Origin: Deltaproteobacteria bacterium
GTDB taxonomy: Bacteria; Desulfobacterota; Desulfobulbia; Desulfobulbales; JAJRZW01
Direction: 5' to 3'
DNA: 39,635 nt
NCBI GenBank assembly: GCA_024275015.1
Contig: JAJRZW010000006.1
Location: 1 to 39,635, forward strand
The stretch's first letter is position 1, and each line of letters begins with the position of its first letter. The notes under the pieces are model-generated. The model made no database searches and was not told the DNA's origin. It saw nothing but the letters and a program-made list of their open reading frames with translations. The translations under genes were made by a program, and so were the position numbers. Of the stretch, positions 15,606 through 23,784 are shown piece after piece.

Positions 15606-15779
15606 ATGAAAGTATTGAATGTCTACCGTTCCGAACCCGACGACACCGTCAAAAAACTGGTTGAGATCGTCACCCGCGACCGCGACAGCGACTCCTTTGA
15701 CTTAAACGTCGACAGTCCTGATTACGACACCCTGGTTGATAAAATTCTATCCGCCGATCAAACCATCTGCTGGTGGTAA
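15606..15779 (+). CDS. 57-residue protein ending the sulfur-relay operon
   Basis: Starts at ATG 15606, 17 bases after the previous stop and behind GGGAGCAAAG. The peptide begins MKVLNVYRSEPDDTVKKLVE, is rich in Asp, and ends in TICWW. A hydrophobic start, a charged middle and a Cys-Trp-Trp tail recall DsrH/TusB in outline only, since those are longer. Tight spacing supports a real gene cotranscribed with the DsrE-like proteins. The lone Cys near the C-terminus could take part in sulfur transfer. Function not assigned. Confidence 0.7.
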   Translation: MKVLNVYRSEPDDTVKKLVEIVTRDRDSDSFDLNVDSPDYDTLVDKILSADQTICWW

Positions 15780-15911
15780 AGGTCCCCTGGATGAACCTTT
15801 ACCGTTCTCTCCGGCGGTATTGCCTGAACCCGTGACGACTTTGGCGGGATTTGCGGCTTTTATTTTGTGCCTTTTTCACCCCGCCGCCCTGCGGGACACC
15901 TGGTAACGGAT

Positions 15912-16065
15912 TAACAATCCGTTGAAAAACGGGCTGGTCGCGGTGCATGGACGCGCCGTCGATTTTATTGGGCTTGAAAAATTCAATAAAACCGAGATTG
16001 ACCGGGACTTGTTTTAGCCAGCCTGGAGTTGAAAAAGCCAGAACGGCTTTTTCAACAGTCTGTTA
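15912..16065 (+). repeat. Hairpin-rich repeat family A, copy 4 (full length)
   Basis: The ends are TAACAATCCGTTGAAAAA and, inverted, TTTTTCAACAGTCTGTTA, so it has terminal inverted repeats of about 18 bases. Inside are CGATTTTATTGGG...TTCAATAAAACCG and a CCGGGACTTGTTTTAGCC segment. About 154 bp. It follows the sulfur-relay operon and precedes a strong terminator. The stretch 15780-15911 has no gene. Confidence 0.85.
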
Positions 16066-16078
16066 TAAGGTTAATATC

Positions 16079-16112
16079 AAAAGGCCCGGATCATTTGATC
16101 CGGGCCTTTTTT
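16079..16112. terminator. Strong bidirectional rho-independent terminator
   Basis: AAAAGGCCCGGATCA pairs perfectly with TGATCCGGGCCTTTT around a 2-base loop, with T runs in both directions. It lies between the sulfur-relay operon (+) and the 3' end of the type II secretion operon (-), which converge here. Confidence 0.9.
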
Positions 16113-16136
16113 AGATTTATTCGCCGGAGACCATGG

Positions 16137-16472
16137 CTATGCCCGGATCATCTCCTCTTCCAGCATCCGGTCGATGAACCCCAGAAGAAATTCCCGCTGC
16201 TCCTTCGTGGCGTAGGCGATACAATCACAGTGAAGATTGGCGTTGTTACGGACCAAAAATTCAAAAATCACCTCTTTCTCGGTGAGCTCAACAGCAAAAG
16301 AATAAGGACCACATTTCTCAAGGTGCTGAGCCTGAGATCCTGACAGAAGTCCTTCCGGGATATCTATCCAAAACACCCCACCCATGAACGCGGGGCGGGT
16401 GTTTCTTTTCAGGTAACTATCAATATTGTCCCGTTCCTCGCAGGAAAAATCATCAATCAGATACTGCCGCAT
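16137..16472 (-). CDS. Conserved-looking small protein at the end of the secretion operon
   Basis: About 111 residues (MRQYLIDDFSCEERDNIDSY...), soluble, with Trp/Phe-rich strands (FMGGVFWIDIPEGLLS; YSFAVELTEKEVIFEFLVR) and a CDCIAYATKEQREFLL helix. It overlaps the 3' end of gspD. AAAGGAAAGG lies just before two adjacent ATGs, which favours 16472 or 16475 over the more distant 16490. No known domain recognised. Position suggests cotranscription with the secretin. Confidence 0.65.
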   Translation of the reverse strand: MRQYLIDDFSCEERDNIDSYLKRNTRPAFMGGVFWIDIPEGLLSGSQAQHLEKCGPYSFAVELTEKEVIFEFLVRNNANLHCDCIAYATKEQREFLLGFIDRMLEEEMIRA

Positions 16473-18636
16473 CATCCTTTCCTTTCTCACCGATCTGCCG
16501 GCGCAGGGTTTTCATCTTTTCCTCGAAATGGCGGATGTATTGGTCAAGGACATCCTCGGTATCAATAACATAGGGGGTAATCATCACCAGGAGTTCGGTT
16601 TTCTTCATACTCTTGCCCCGGCTCTTTAACAACCAGCCGAGGAGAGGAATATCCTTCAAGACCGGAATACCGCGCTCACTGTTGTCCTTTTTATTGGACA
16701 GCATGCCGCCCATGAGGATCGACTGCCCGTCCTTTACCGCCAGCTTGGTCTTGAGGTCACGCTTTATGATCACCGGCGAATCAATACTGCTGGTGGTGTT
16801 TGAGGTGACATCACTCACCTGCTGTTCAATATCAAGGAGGATGATGCCGTTATAGTTGATCCTCGGGGTAACGGTGAGGACAACCCCGGTGTCGCGGTAC
16901 TGCACGGTGCGGACATCGTTGGCAGTGCTGTTATCGTTACCGGCAACCGTCTGGGTGGTGATAATCGGCACCTCCTGGCCGACATTGACCACTGCCTGCT
17001 CGTTATTCAGCACCATTATGTGCGGCGAAGAGAGGATACTGACGTCGTTATCGCTGGCCACGGTATTCAGAAGACCGAATATCTGTTCACTGCTTCCAAC
17101 CAGACCGTTTGCGAGCTTGTAAGTGAAACCGTTGGTCGCAGAACTGAACAGGTTGGTGCTGTTGGACTCAAAACTCTGATCATAAGACGAGGTGTTGATT
17201 TTAAGATCATGGTTGCGCATGTACCAGTCGATCCCCATTTGCCAGTCATTTGAAAGGGTGACCTCGGCGACCATCACCTCCACCAGCACCTGACGCGGCA
17301 TATTGTCCAGACGTTCAAGGAGTTTTACCAGCCGAATGTGATCAGTAGGCAGGGCCCGGATCAGGATAACGTTGCGACTGTCATCGGCGATCAGCACCGG
17401 TTCACCGGCAAACCTCATACCACTGACCGCAGCACTTGTGGCCTTGCGTGCCGCCGCCTTGCCCCCGGCGACGCTCTTTTTCACCGCCGCATTACGGGTG
17501 CCGCCCTTGGATGAAATCATCTCGTTGACCAGGGAGGCAAGCTCAGTGGCCACCGCGTTTCTGACATTATAGATATAGATATTGTCGCGGCCCTGTTTGG
17601 GAACCACGTCCAGTTCAATGACCCAGCGGGTGGCGGTATCAATAAGTTCCTGACTTGAACTTATGAGAAGGAGAGAGTTGACCCGCTCCAGGGCCATTGA
17701 GGTTACCCCCTCATGGCCCTTACTGTTAACCTCCATGGCGGCAAGAATCTCATTAAGCTCATTACGAAGATCAAACAGCGGGGCATTATTCACTCGCACC
17801 AGACGGATCTTGAGGTTGGCCAGGGGCGAGACATCAATCTTTGCCAGGATAACCATGGCGTCCAGGACCTTGGACTCAAAATCCTGAACAATAATAGTGT
17901 TATGACTATCAAGACGAAAGACCTCGCCCTCGGCGGAAAGATAGGGTTTGATAAGCTTCACCGCCTCGGTGGCCGACATATGTTCCACCGGCATGATCTG
18001 GGTAACCACCCGGGATGATTCACCGAGGCCGGCCGCTTCCTTCGGGGTCAGGATAGCACTGCCGGCCGGTTTCTTGACCGGAAAAATGTAATTATAGGCC
18101 CCCTCCTTACGCATATCGAGGCCATTGATATGAAGAATCTTATTAAAAACCATGGGTAATTGCGCCAAGGGAATCCGGCGGCCGGAACGGATATTTACCG
18201 TCCCCTTTACCTGGGGATCAATGATGTAATCGAGGTTAAGGATCTCGGCGATAATCTGCACCACCTCGTAGATATCGGCGTTATCAAAATTGAGCAGGAC
18301 CCCTTCACCCGGCGCCCCGGACCGGGGTTTTGTTTTCGGGCCACTTCTTGTGGCCAGGGTCTTGAGAAAAGGATTATGCCCTTCCACCCGTCCGGCCATA
18401 TTCTTTACCGGCGGCGTCAGTCTTTTCTCATCCCTTTCCGCGCCGGCAATTGTCCTGTCAACAGTCCGGTTCTGGTCCGCCTTTTTAACGATCTTGCTGC
18501 TGATATCCTTTAAATTAAGGGATGCGTCCATGGACGGCGGCGGCTCAAGCCCCAGACCGCAACCGGAGAGGATAAGAAAAAAGATTAAAAGAGGGAACAG
18601 TCTGATTCTCATGTTTAATGCTCTCATGGATTTCAT
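16453..18636 (-). CDS. gspD: Type II secretion secretin GspD, with lipobox
   Basis: Outer-membrane channel of the type II secretion system; 727 residues. The N-terminus has a hydrophobic signal ending in LSGC (Cys at about residue 26), a lipoprotein cleavage site. N0-N3 domains follow (LNFDNADIYEVVQIIAEILNL-type start; TQIMPVEHMSATEAVKLIKPYL) with a Gly/Lys/Ala-rich insert in N3 (about 390-420). The secretin domain has VPIITTQTV, RDTGVVLTVTPRI and KDGQSILMGGML. No S-domain follows and no pilotin gene is nearby, consistent with a self-piloting lipidated secretin as in HxcQ (inference). Start overlaps the gspC stop (ATGA). Confidence 0.93.
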   Translation of the reverse strand: MKSMRALNMRIRLFPLLIFFLILSGCGLGLEPPPSMDASLNLKDISSKIVKKADQNRTVDRTIAGAERDEKRLTPPVKNMAGRVEGHNPFLKTLATRSGPKTKPRSGAPGEGVLLNFDNADIYEVVQIIAEILNLDYIIDPQVKGTVNIRSGRRIPLAQLPMVFNKILHINGLDMRKEGAYNYIFPVKKPAGSAILTPKEAAGLGESSRVVTQIMPVEHMSATEAVKLIKPYLSAEGEVFRLDSHNTIIVQDFESKVLDAMVILAKIDVSPLANLKIRLVRVNNAPLFDLRNELNEILAAMEVNSKGHEGVTSMALERVNSLLLISSSQELIDTATRWVIELDVVPKQGRDNIYIYNVRNAVATELASLVNEMISSKGGTRNAAVKKSVAGGKAAARKATSAAVSGMRFAGEPVLIADDSRNVILIRALPTDHIRLVKLLERLDNMPRQVLVEVMVAEVTLSNDWQMGIDWYMRNHDLKINTSSYDQSFESNSTNLFSSATNGFTYKLANGLVGSSEQIFGLLNTVASDNDVSILSSPHIMVLNNEQAVVNVGQEVPIITTQTVAGNDNSTANDVRTVQYRDTGVVLTVTPRINYNGIILLDIEQQVSDVTSNTTSSIDSPVIIKRDLKTKLAVKDGQSILMGGMLSNKKDNSERGIPVLKDIPLLGWLLKSRGKSMKKTELLVMITPYVIDTEDVLDQYIRHFEEKMKTLRRQIGEKGKDDAAVSD

Positions 18637-19439
18637 CTTGCCGGAGCGATATCCGTTGACGATGAAACGCCGCCGGGTACCGCCGGAATAATAATATCGG
18701 GATTTTCAAGTCTTAGACGTTGCATCCGCCTGCTGCTGCGGCTGGCCGGTTTATTTACTCCCGGAGTATCGTTCCGGACCAGGCTCTGCCGTTTTGAAGT
18801 AACCGCTCTCAGGCTTGAACGAACCGGCGGCACAGCCTTTATCCGCGTCGGCGGCAAATCCGCCCGTCGCCCAGCCGTCGGGAGCCCTTTTCCCAGGGTC
18901 ACGCTGACCACGGACCGCACCTTGTCCTTATCATAAAGCTGTTTTACCACCTTTTCGCCGTTAAGGGTAAAAACGAGACGCAGTGGCTCTACCGCGGCCA
19001 CCTTGTAACCATTGAATTCATCCCCCGGAGCCAGCACCCGGTGAAGGATAACCTTTTTATCGCGCCCCTCGGGACCGCGAATCCTGGCCGGAAACGCCAC
19101 CAGAGCCTGCTGTTTTAACCCGACCATGATCGAACCGCTGTAGGTAAGCTCGTCAATTCCCCCCCGGGGGGAGATCCTCTCCTTGCCGCCGCCGAAGACA
19201 AGGGTTGCGGCGGGATCAAGTTTTCGCTCAGCGTTAAAGATATAGCCGTCGAGCAAGTCAGGAATAACCACCGGCGGACGGGTTGTTCTTATCCCGAGAC
19301 CGGCAATCCCGGCCCTGGATGCGGCCACCTTTTTTGCCGGGACCACCTGCGGCTGCCAGGTAAGAGCCGACCAGACCAGCCGCAGAGACAGAAGCAGAGA
19401 AAAGACAAGGGCGAGGAGGATATACCTTTTCCAGTTCAT
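18633..19439 (-). CDS. gspC: Type II secretion protein GspC
   Basis: Inner-membrane protein linking the secretin to the cytoplasmic-side platform; 268 residues. One N-terminal membrane segment (YILLALVFSLLLSLRLVW) is followed by a periplasmic HR-type domain with LLDGYIFNAERKLDPAATL and the strand set around GDEFNGYKVAAVEPLRLVFTLNGEKVVKQL. The last ~70 residues are basic and probably disordered, with no PDZ domain. It overlaps gspM and gspD by ATGA junctions. GspC by position and architecture; sequence conservation in this family is low. Confidence 0.8.
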   Translation of the reverse strand: MNWKRYILLALVFSLLLSLRLVWSALTWQPQVVPAKKVAASRAGIAGLGIRTTRPPVVIPDLLDGYIFNAERKLDPAATLVFGGGKERISPRGGIDELTYSGSIMVGLKQQALVAFPARIRGPEGRDKKVILHRVLAPGDEFNGYKVAAVEPLRLVFTLNGEKVVKQLYDKDKVRSVVSVTLGKGLPTAGRRADLPPTRIKAVPPVRSSLRAVTSKRQSLVRNDTPGVNKPASRSSRRMQRLRLENPDIIIPAVPGGVSSSTDIAPAR

Positions 19440-20035
19440 CCCCCGCCCTCCTTCAATCCGCCGCTGCCGGAATTAAGCTGGTAATAGCCCCTGATCTCGA
19501 GAAAAATCTTCAGGCCCGCTTTTTTATAGGACCTGACAGTCATGGCCTCAATCCGGAACAATTTTTCATCGCCGTAAAGAAGTTTCAGAAAATCGAGAAA
19601 TTCCGGCATGGTACCGGTCAGACGCATTTTGACCACCAAGGGAATAATAATCGCATTATCATCGCCTTTCGCCTTGCCCCGGGCCGCCACCGGACGGATC
19701 GATTCAGATTCAATCCCGACGGCCATTACCATCCCCTGCAGTTTTATCTGCATCGCCGAAGAAATCTCAGCCTCGCCGGCGCCGGTGAAAAGCCGCCTTT
19801 CAACCACCGCCGCCCGGGCCTTTAATTCCCTGGTGCGGGCCTCAAGAGACGGAAGATCCCTCTTCTGCCGCTGGTATGACTCCAGACGGACGACATTGGT
19901 TTCGATCTCCGTTTTCATCGCCTGAAAACGCCCGCCAAGCCAGCTGTAAAGATTGACCACCAAAAGAGCCAGCGCCAAAACGAGCAGGACCAGACGGGGA
20001 TTATATCTCGGCAGCCGGGAAAGGATATCGGTCAA
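19436..20035 (-). CDS. gspM: Type II secretion protein GspM (PilO-like)
   Basis: 199 residues: one membrane segment (LVLLVLALALLVVNLYSWLG), a coiled coil (about 40-85), then a ferredoxin-like PilO/GspM domain (IKLQGMVMAVGIESESIRPV; MRLTGTMPEFLDFLKLLYGDEKLFRIEAMTV). It partners GspL in the inner-membrane platform. Overlaps both neighbours by 4 bases. Confidence 0.85.
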   Translation of the reverse strand: MTDILSRLPRYNPRLVLLVLALALLVVNLYSWLGGRFQAMKTEIETNVVRLESYQRQKRDLPSLEARTRELKARAAVVERRLFTGAGEAEISSAMQIKLQGMVMAVGIESESIRPVAARGKAKGDDNAIIIPLVVKMRLTGTMPEFLDFLKLLYGDEKLFRIEAMTVRSYKKAGLKIFLEIRGYYQLNSGSGGLKEGGG

Positions 20036-21153
20036 CGCCCCACCTCGATCTGAAAATAGAGTTTTTTCGCCCGGCGGCTGGTCGATTTAAGCTTCACCGG
20101 CCCCATATCCTTTTCCAGGGCCGCGGTCAGCCTTCCCACGTCCTCGGTAAAGCCACGGAGAATAAATATCTCCTTTCCCCCGTCATATTGCAGTTGATCG
20201 AGATAAGAATCATCGGGCATGAGGCGGGTCAGCCGGGTCAGGGCCATGAATATTTCGGGATTGACGCCGACCTCGTCAACCGCGGTAATAAACGCCTTGA
20301 GCTCCCGGCCGCGTCTATCAAGGTCATGGACCTTTTCCACCTCCGGCTTAAGAATCGCGACCCGGGCGGCAAGGACGCGGTTCACAGCGTGGAGATGATA
20401 AAAACCGCCGACCATGGCGACAAAAAGGGCCAGGCCCACCGCAACCGCAAGGCCTTTCATGGCCATGGCGCTGAAATCGGTACGGTGATACGCCCGCGGC
20501 AGCATATTAAACTGTTGCAGAAGAGGCGGCGAGGCAATAATATCCATCTCCGCCTCCGGCAGGGTCAATACCGCCTCAACCCCGGCAAGGTCCATGACCT
20601 TTTCATGGTCAAGATCGCTGTCGCTCAGGATCATCCGGACAAAATGCCGTCCGGAAAAGACCGCGATCCGCCGGATATGGCCGGGAAGTATCATGGCCCA
20701 AAGCCCATTTGCCGCCTGGGCGGTCAGGTAACGCTGCGACTCCGGATAAAGACCACGAAGACCGAACCCCGCCGCCTGCATACTCTTGAGAATCGGCTCG
20801 ACCAGAGATCGTCCGCAAGTGACCAGATGCAAGTCGTACCCCTCGGGTCCCCTGGCCTTGCTGAAAGCAAAAAACGCTTCCTCAACCTCAAAAGGGGTCA
20901 GCATCCCCAACTGCATCGCCACCGCCTCTTCAAGATCCGGGGTGGTGAGAGGCAGTTCAAGATCATTATGGGAGACAATGTCCTCGGCAAGATAGATGGT
21001 GACAAATTCACCCCCTGATCCCTCGCGTTCGCAGAAACGCCGCAGGGTAACGCCCCAGTCGGCATCATCGGCAATGACCGCGGCGGCGGTACTGCCGGGC
21101 CGGCAGATCCGGCCGCCGGCCCGGCCTATGATCAATTCAAGACCTCTTTTCAT
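20032..21153 (-). CDS. gspL: Type II secretion protein GspL (PilM/PilN-like)
   Basis: 373 residues. The cytoplasmic actin-like part occupies about 1-225, a membrane segment lies near 230-250 (GLAVAVGLALFVAMVGGFY), and a periplasmic PilN-type domain follows (MALTRLTRLMPDDSYLDQLQYDGGKEIFILRG). It recruits the ATPase GspE to the platform. It is the first gene of the L-M-C-D block, separated from gspK by a 364-bp repeat-filled gap, so that block may have its own promoter. None is obvious. Confidence 0.85.
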   Translation of the reverse strand: MKRGLELIIGRAGGRICRPGSTAAAVIADDADWGVTLRRFCEREGSGGEFVTIYLAEDIVSHNDLELPLTTPDLEEAVAMQLGMLTPFEVEEAFFAFSKARGPEGYDLHLVTCGRSLVEPILKSMQAAGFGLRGLYPESQRYLTAQAANGLWAMILPGHIRRIAVFSGRHFVRMILSDSDLDHEKVMDLAGVEAVLTLPEAEMDIIASPPLLQQFNMLPRAYHRTDFSAMAMKGLAVAVGLALFVAMVGGFYHLHAVNRVLAARVAILKPEVEKVHDLDRRGRELKAFITAVDEVGVNPEIFMALTRLTRLMPDDSYLDQLQYDGGKEIFILRGFTEDVGRLTAALEKDMGPVKLKSTSRRAKKLYFQIEVGR

Positions 21154-21198
21154 CCCTTCAGACTATTCCTGTTTTTGCTGAACTTCATCTATCTATAT

Positions 21199-21290
21199 GA
21201 TGGCGTCGTCAAAAATCGCAAATCATCATTATTTTTGTCATTCCGGACTTCGCCGGGATGACGGAAAGAAAAGATTTTTACGACTTCATC
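21199..21290. repeat. Inverted-repeat element family E
   Basis: The ends GATGGCGTCGTCAAAAATC and GATTTTTACGACTTCATC are inverted repeats with a few mismatches. The centre is the hairpin GTCATTCCGG-acttcg-CCGGGATGAC, of the CATTCC/GGAATG type often scattered in bacterial genomes. About 92 bp, gene-free. Confidence 0.65.
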
Positions 21291-21301
21291 ATCTTATTAT
21301 T

Positions 21302-21487
21302 GACAGTCTCGTGACAACTCCCCGCGTAGGTGCCTTCGACGATTTCCGGAAAAAGCGGCGGGTGGCGGGGTGGGTTAAGAAATCCCGCATGTTTGATGGC
21401 TTAACCCGAGTTCGGGATTTCAGCAGCCCGCCGCCAGCTGCCCGGAAATCGCCGTTTTCAGCCGGAGCGGGGAGTTACGAGACTGTC
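21302..21487. repeat. MITE-like repeat family C, full copy with terminal inverted repeats
   Basis: A 186-bp element bounded by GACAGTCTCG...ACTCCCCGC and its inverse GCGGGGAGTTACGAGACTGTC. Inside are nested hairpins: GGCGGG/CCCGCC, GGGTTAAG/CTTAACCC and GAAATCCCG/CGGGATTTC. The short element at 5913-5991 matches both ends, and 29887-29998 matches the middle. It splits the type II secretion locus between gspK and gspL. No ORF inside is credible. Confidence 0.75.
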
Positions 21488-21517
21488 ATCTATCGACTAC
21501 CTTTATCGGATTCAGAT

Positions 21518-22501
21518 TCAATCCCGCTTTGCGGAATTATCATCGATTTTCGTCCGGGGGTTGCGGATCTCCTGCCATGAACGATACTCATAACCACGAG
21601 CACCGCCCTTATATACCAAGACCCTGATCCCGACGGCCTGTTCTTTGCCTTCCCCTTTGCCGCCAGCGGGTTCGCCATAGGCCGTCAGGGTAAAATACGG
21701 GTTGTTACCGGCAAAATAGGTAAGACTTGACTCCAGGGCGGCAAAACGATCACCCCCCAGGACCTGGATCATGAGAGAACCGTTAAGCACCCCCCTGCCG
21801 CCACGAATCTCGCGGTACATTTTTATCTTTTCCCGGTCGCCTTCGGTGATGAAATCCGCCAGGCCCGGGGCAAGCGAATTGACGTTAATCTTCCCCGAAG
21901 GATTATGAACACTGAAGACCGCCCCGGGATCAAACATCTCCTCCAACCCCTCGGTCCCCCGAAGGAGGAGGAACTCCCCTGGGTCCTGCATGGGACCGTT
22001 ACGGGGGATATATGGGTCGGCAAGGCCCTGGTAATAATCCTTTTCCGCCCCGTTAAGATGATGAAGGTTATCGCTGTCACGCCAGTCAAGAAGTGAATCA
22101 GCGATCACCGCGATCCGGTCTTCATCAAGCCCCATCCAGGCAAGATAGGCCTTAAGCGGGGCCAGGTTGCTGCTGTTAAGACCGATCTTACCGCTCTCGC
22201 TTACGGCATAATACCTTATTTTACCCGCCGGTAAAACCGCTTCGTACTCCCGGCCGTAAAGAAAGGGCTTGTCCGGATCACCGAGGGTATCGTCAACGGC
22301 CTTATCAAGCAGGCGAAAGATGGCAAGATTGATCCCGGCCTCGGCCAGAAAGCGGGCCCGTTGCTGATGGCGCCGATTAAAGGCGACCTGGCTTTCAAAA
22401 CGAACCCGCATAAGAAGCTCGGAGGCAAGAAAAGTGACCAGGAGCATGACCACAATGACCACAATCAGGGCGAAACCCCGATTTCCGCCGCAGCCCCTCA
22501 C
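21518..22501 (-). CDS. gspK: Type II secretion minor pseudopilin GspK
   Basis: 327 residues. It has an N-terminal pseudopilin signal (NRGFALIVVIVVMLLVTFLA) without Glu at +5, as is usual for GspK, the tip protein. GspK features follow: RFLAEAGINLAIFRLL, DSLLDWRDSDNLHHLNGAEKDYY, YIPRNGPMQDPGEFLLL and GKINVNSLAPG. It caps the pseudopilus with GspI and GspJ. Overlaps the gspI stop by 4 bases. Confidence 0.93.
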   Translation of the reverse strand: MRGCGGNRGFALIVVIVVMLLVTFLASELLMRVRFESQVAFNRRHQQRARFLAEAGINLAIFRLLDKAVDDTLGDPDKPFLYGREYEAVLPAGKIRYYAVSESGKIGLNSSNLAPLKAYLAWMGLDEDRIAVIADSLLDWRDSDNLHHLNGAEKDYYQGLADPYIPRNGPMQDPGEFLLLRGTEGLEEMFDPGAVFSVHNPSGKINVNSLAPGLADFITEGDREKIKMYREIRGGRGVLNGSLMIQVLGGDRFAALESSLTYFAGNNPYFTLTAYGEPAGGKGEGKEQAVGIRVLVYKGGARGYEYRSWQEIRNPRTKIDDNSAKRD

Positions 22502-22803
22502 CGCAGTTTCTCCAGCCGGAGAGTGCTCAGCCGACCGCCCTCAGGGACGACAAGCACCAACTGATAACGCCGCCCCCGGACAAAAACCGTGCCAGTGGCG
22601 GGATCTTTGTCAAGCCCGGGAATCAACAACCGCTCAAGCCGCAACATCGCACTGTAGTCCTGATCAAAGGCCCTTTCGATCCGGACTATGTTGCCAAGGG
22701 AGACGGAAAAATTCTGCATCACCACCATAAAGGCAAGGCCGAGGATGGTAACCGCCACCAGGACCTCCATCAGAGTAAAACCGTATTCCCCCGGCCTCCT
22801 CAT
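22498..22803 (-). CDS. gspI: Type II secretion minor pseudopilin GspI
   Basis: 101 residues from the ATG at 22803, whose ATGA overlaps the gspJ stop; a longer frame exists but lacks this coupling. Prepilin motif YGFTLMEVLVAVTILGLA with Glu at +5. Short, as expected for GspI. Partner of GspJ and GspK in the tip complex. Confidence 0.85.
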   Translation of the reverse strand: MRRPGEYGFTLMEVLVAVTILGLAFMVVMQNFSVSLGNIVRIERAFDQDYSAMLRLERLLIPGLDKDPATGTVFVRGRRYQLVLVVPEGGRLSTLRLEKLR

Positions 22804-23336
22804 CGCGCCCCCTCCGGCAAAAGGCAACGGGGAAAGATGGTATAACTGCGGCCGCGGTGAGTAACCGTCACCCCGCCGGGGTCATCAGACTCGGCAAAGG
22901 CAAGGTCTCCGGCATCGGCCAGCAGCACCGTCATTTCCCGCGGGTCCGGTTCGTTGTCCAGGTAATCTTCGTTGAAATAATCCCGTTTCTCAAGATAATA
23001 GAGCCGCCCGTAATCAACGCGGTAGGAAACGAACACCGGCCCGGAGACGGCAATAAGCGGCGTCAGGGTGACAAAACTCAGACGGTCGGCATCCACCTTG
23101 AGCCGCACTTTCTTTCCCGCCCGGTCATAGACGGCGGCATGAATCTGACGGTGGAGGAGATCAAGAACAGCGGTATGATGCTCAAGGGCGTCCATCTTCG
23201 CCTTGCCGCGGTTAGAAAAGCTGATCCCGGAGCTCATGGCCTCATACAGCATCACCATCACCGTGACCATGATCACCATAGCCACCATGACCTCAAACAG
23301 GGTCAGACCCCGATAGGAGGCAAGCCGGGGCCTCAC
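22800..23336 (-). CDS. gspJ: Type II secretion minor pseudopilin GspJ
   Basis: 178 residues; prepilin motif RGLTLFEVMVAMVIMVTVMV with Leu instead of the usual Phe after the cleavage Gly. The body (DLLHRQIHAAVYDRAGKKV...SFVTLTPL...VSYRVDYGRLYYLEKRDYF) is the GspJ beta sheet pattern. Overlaps gspH and gspI by 4 bases each. Confidence 0.88.
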   Translation of the reverse strand: MRPRLASYRGLTLFEVMVAMVIMVTVMVMLYEAMSSGISFSNRGKAKMDALEHHTAVLDLLHRQIHAAVYDRAGKKVRLKVDADRLSFVTLTPLIAVSGPVFVSYRVDYGRLYYLEKRDYFNEDYLDNEPDPREMTVLLADAGDLAFAESDDPGGVTVTHRGRSYTIFPRCLLPEGAR

Positions 23337-23782
23337 GACATCCCCTCCACCACCAGGGGCCGGCCGGTAAGGATATCGACACGGATCAACCGCGTTCTGA
23401 CCCCGCTTCGGATCGTAATCGTCACCGGCCGGGTACGGCCGTCGACGAGGAAACGGATATCTGCCGCGGGTTCAAAAAGCACCTCATCCCGGTCATCGAA
23501 ATAACAGCGGCGTCTCTCTGTCTTTGCCCCTTTAAGGATAAAAAAGCAGCCGTCATCCCGGGAGAGCGACATCCTCACCGCCACCCCGGAGGCCACCGCC
23601 CGCAGACGACCGTAGCGCATGGCGGCGGTCACCGCCGCGACCTTGCGTTTAAAGGCAACGGCATCCATGACCCGACCCAACGACGGAGCGCTCATGGCCG
23701 CAAGAATGGCAAGGATAAAGAGAACCACCATCATCTCAAAGAGACTGAACCCGGCATTGCGGCCACGGGGCAACAGGGCCAT
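23333..23782 (-). CDS. gspH: Type II secretion minor pseudopilin GspH
   Basis: 149 residues from ATG 23782; a GTG at 23788 in frame overlaps the gspF stop and is the alternative start. Prepilin motif NAGFSLFEMMVVLFILAILA. The body has the GspH/FimT-like order RYGRLRAVASGVAVRMSLS...RRCYFDDRDEVLFEPAADIRF. Minor pseudopilin joining the tip complex to the GspG shaft. Confidence 0.87.
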   Translation of the reverse strand: MALLPRGRNAGFSLFEMMVVLFILAILAAMSAPSLGRVMDAVAFKRKVAAVTAAMRYGRLRAVASGVAVRMSLSRDDGCFFILKGAKTERRRCYFDDRDEVLFEPAADIRFLVDGRTRPVTITIRSGVRTRLIRVDILTGRPLVVEGMS

Positions 23783-23784
23783 GA

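Noticed and set aside
20188-21018. Plus-strand frame of about 276 codons
   Set aside because: Antisense shadow of gspL, which has GspL domain order and tight coupling to gspM.
21154-21517. Possible small gene (21197-21580, plus) in the gap between gspK and gspL
   Set aside because: The frame is made entirely of repeat families E and C and overlaps gspK antisense.
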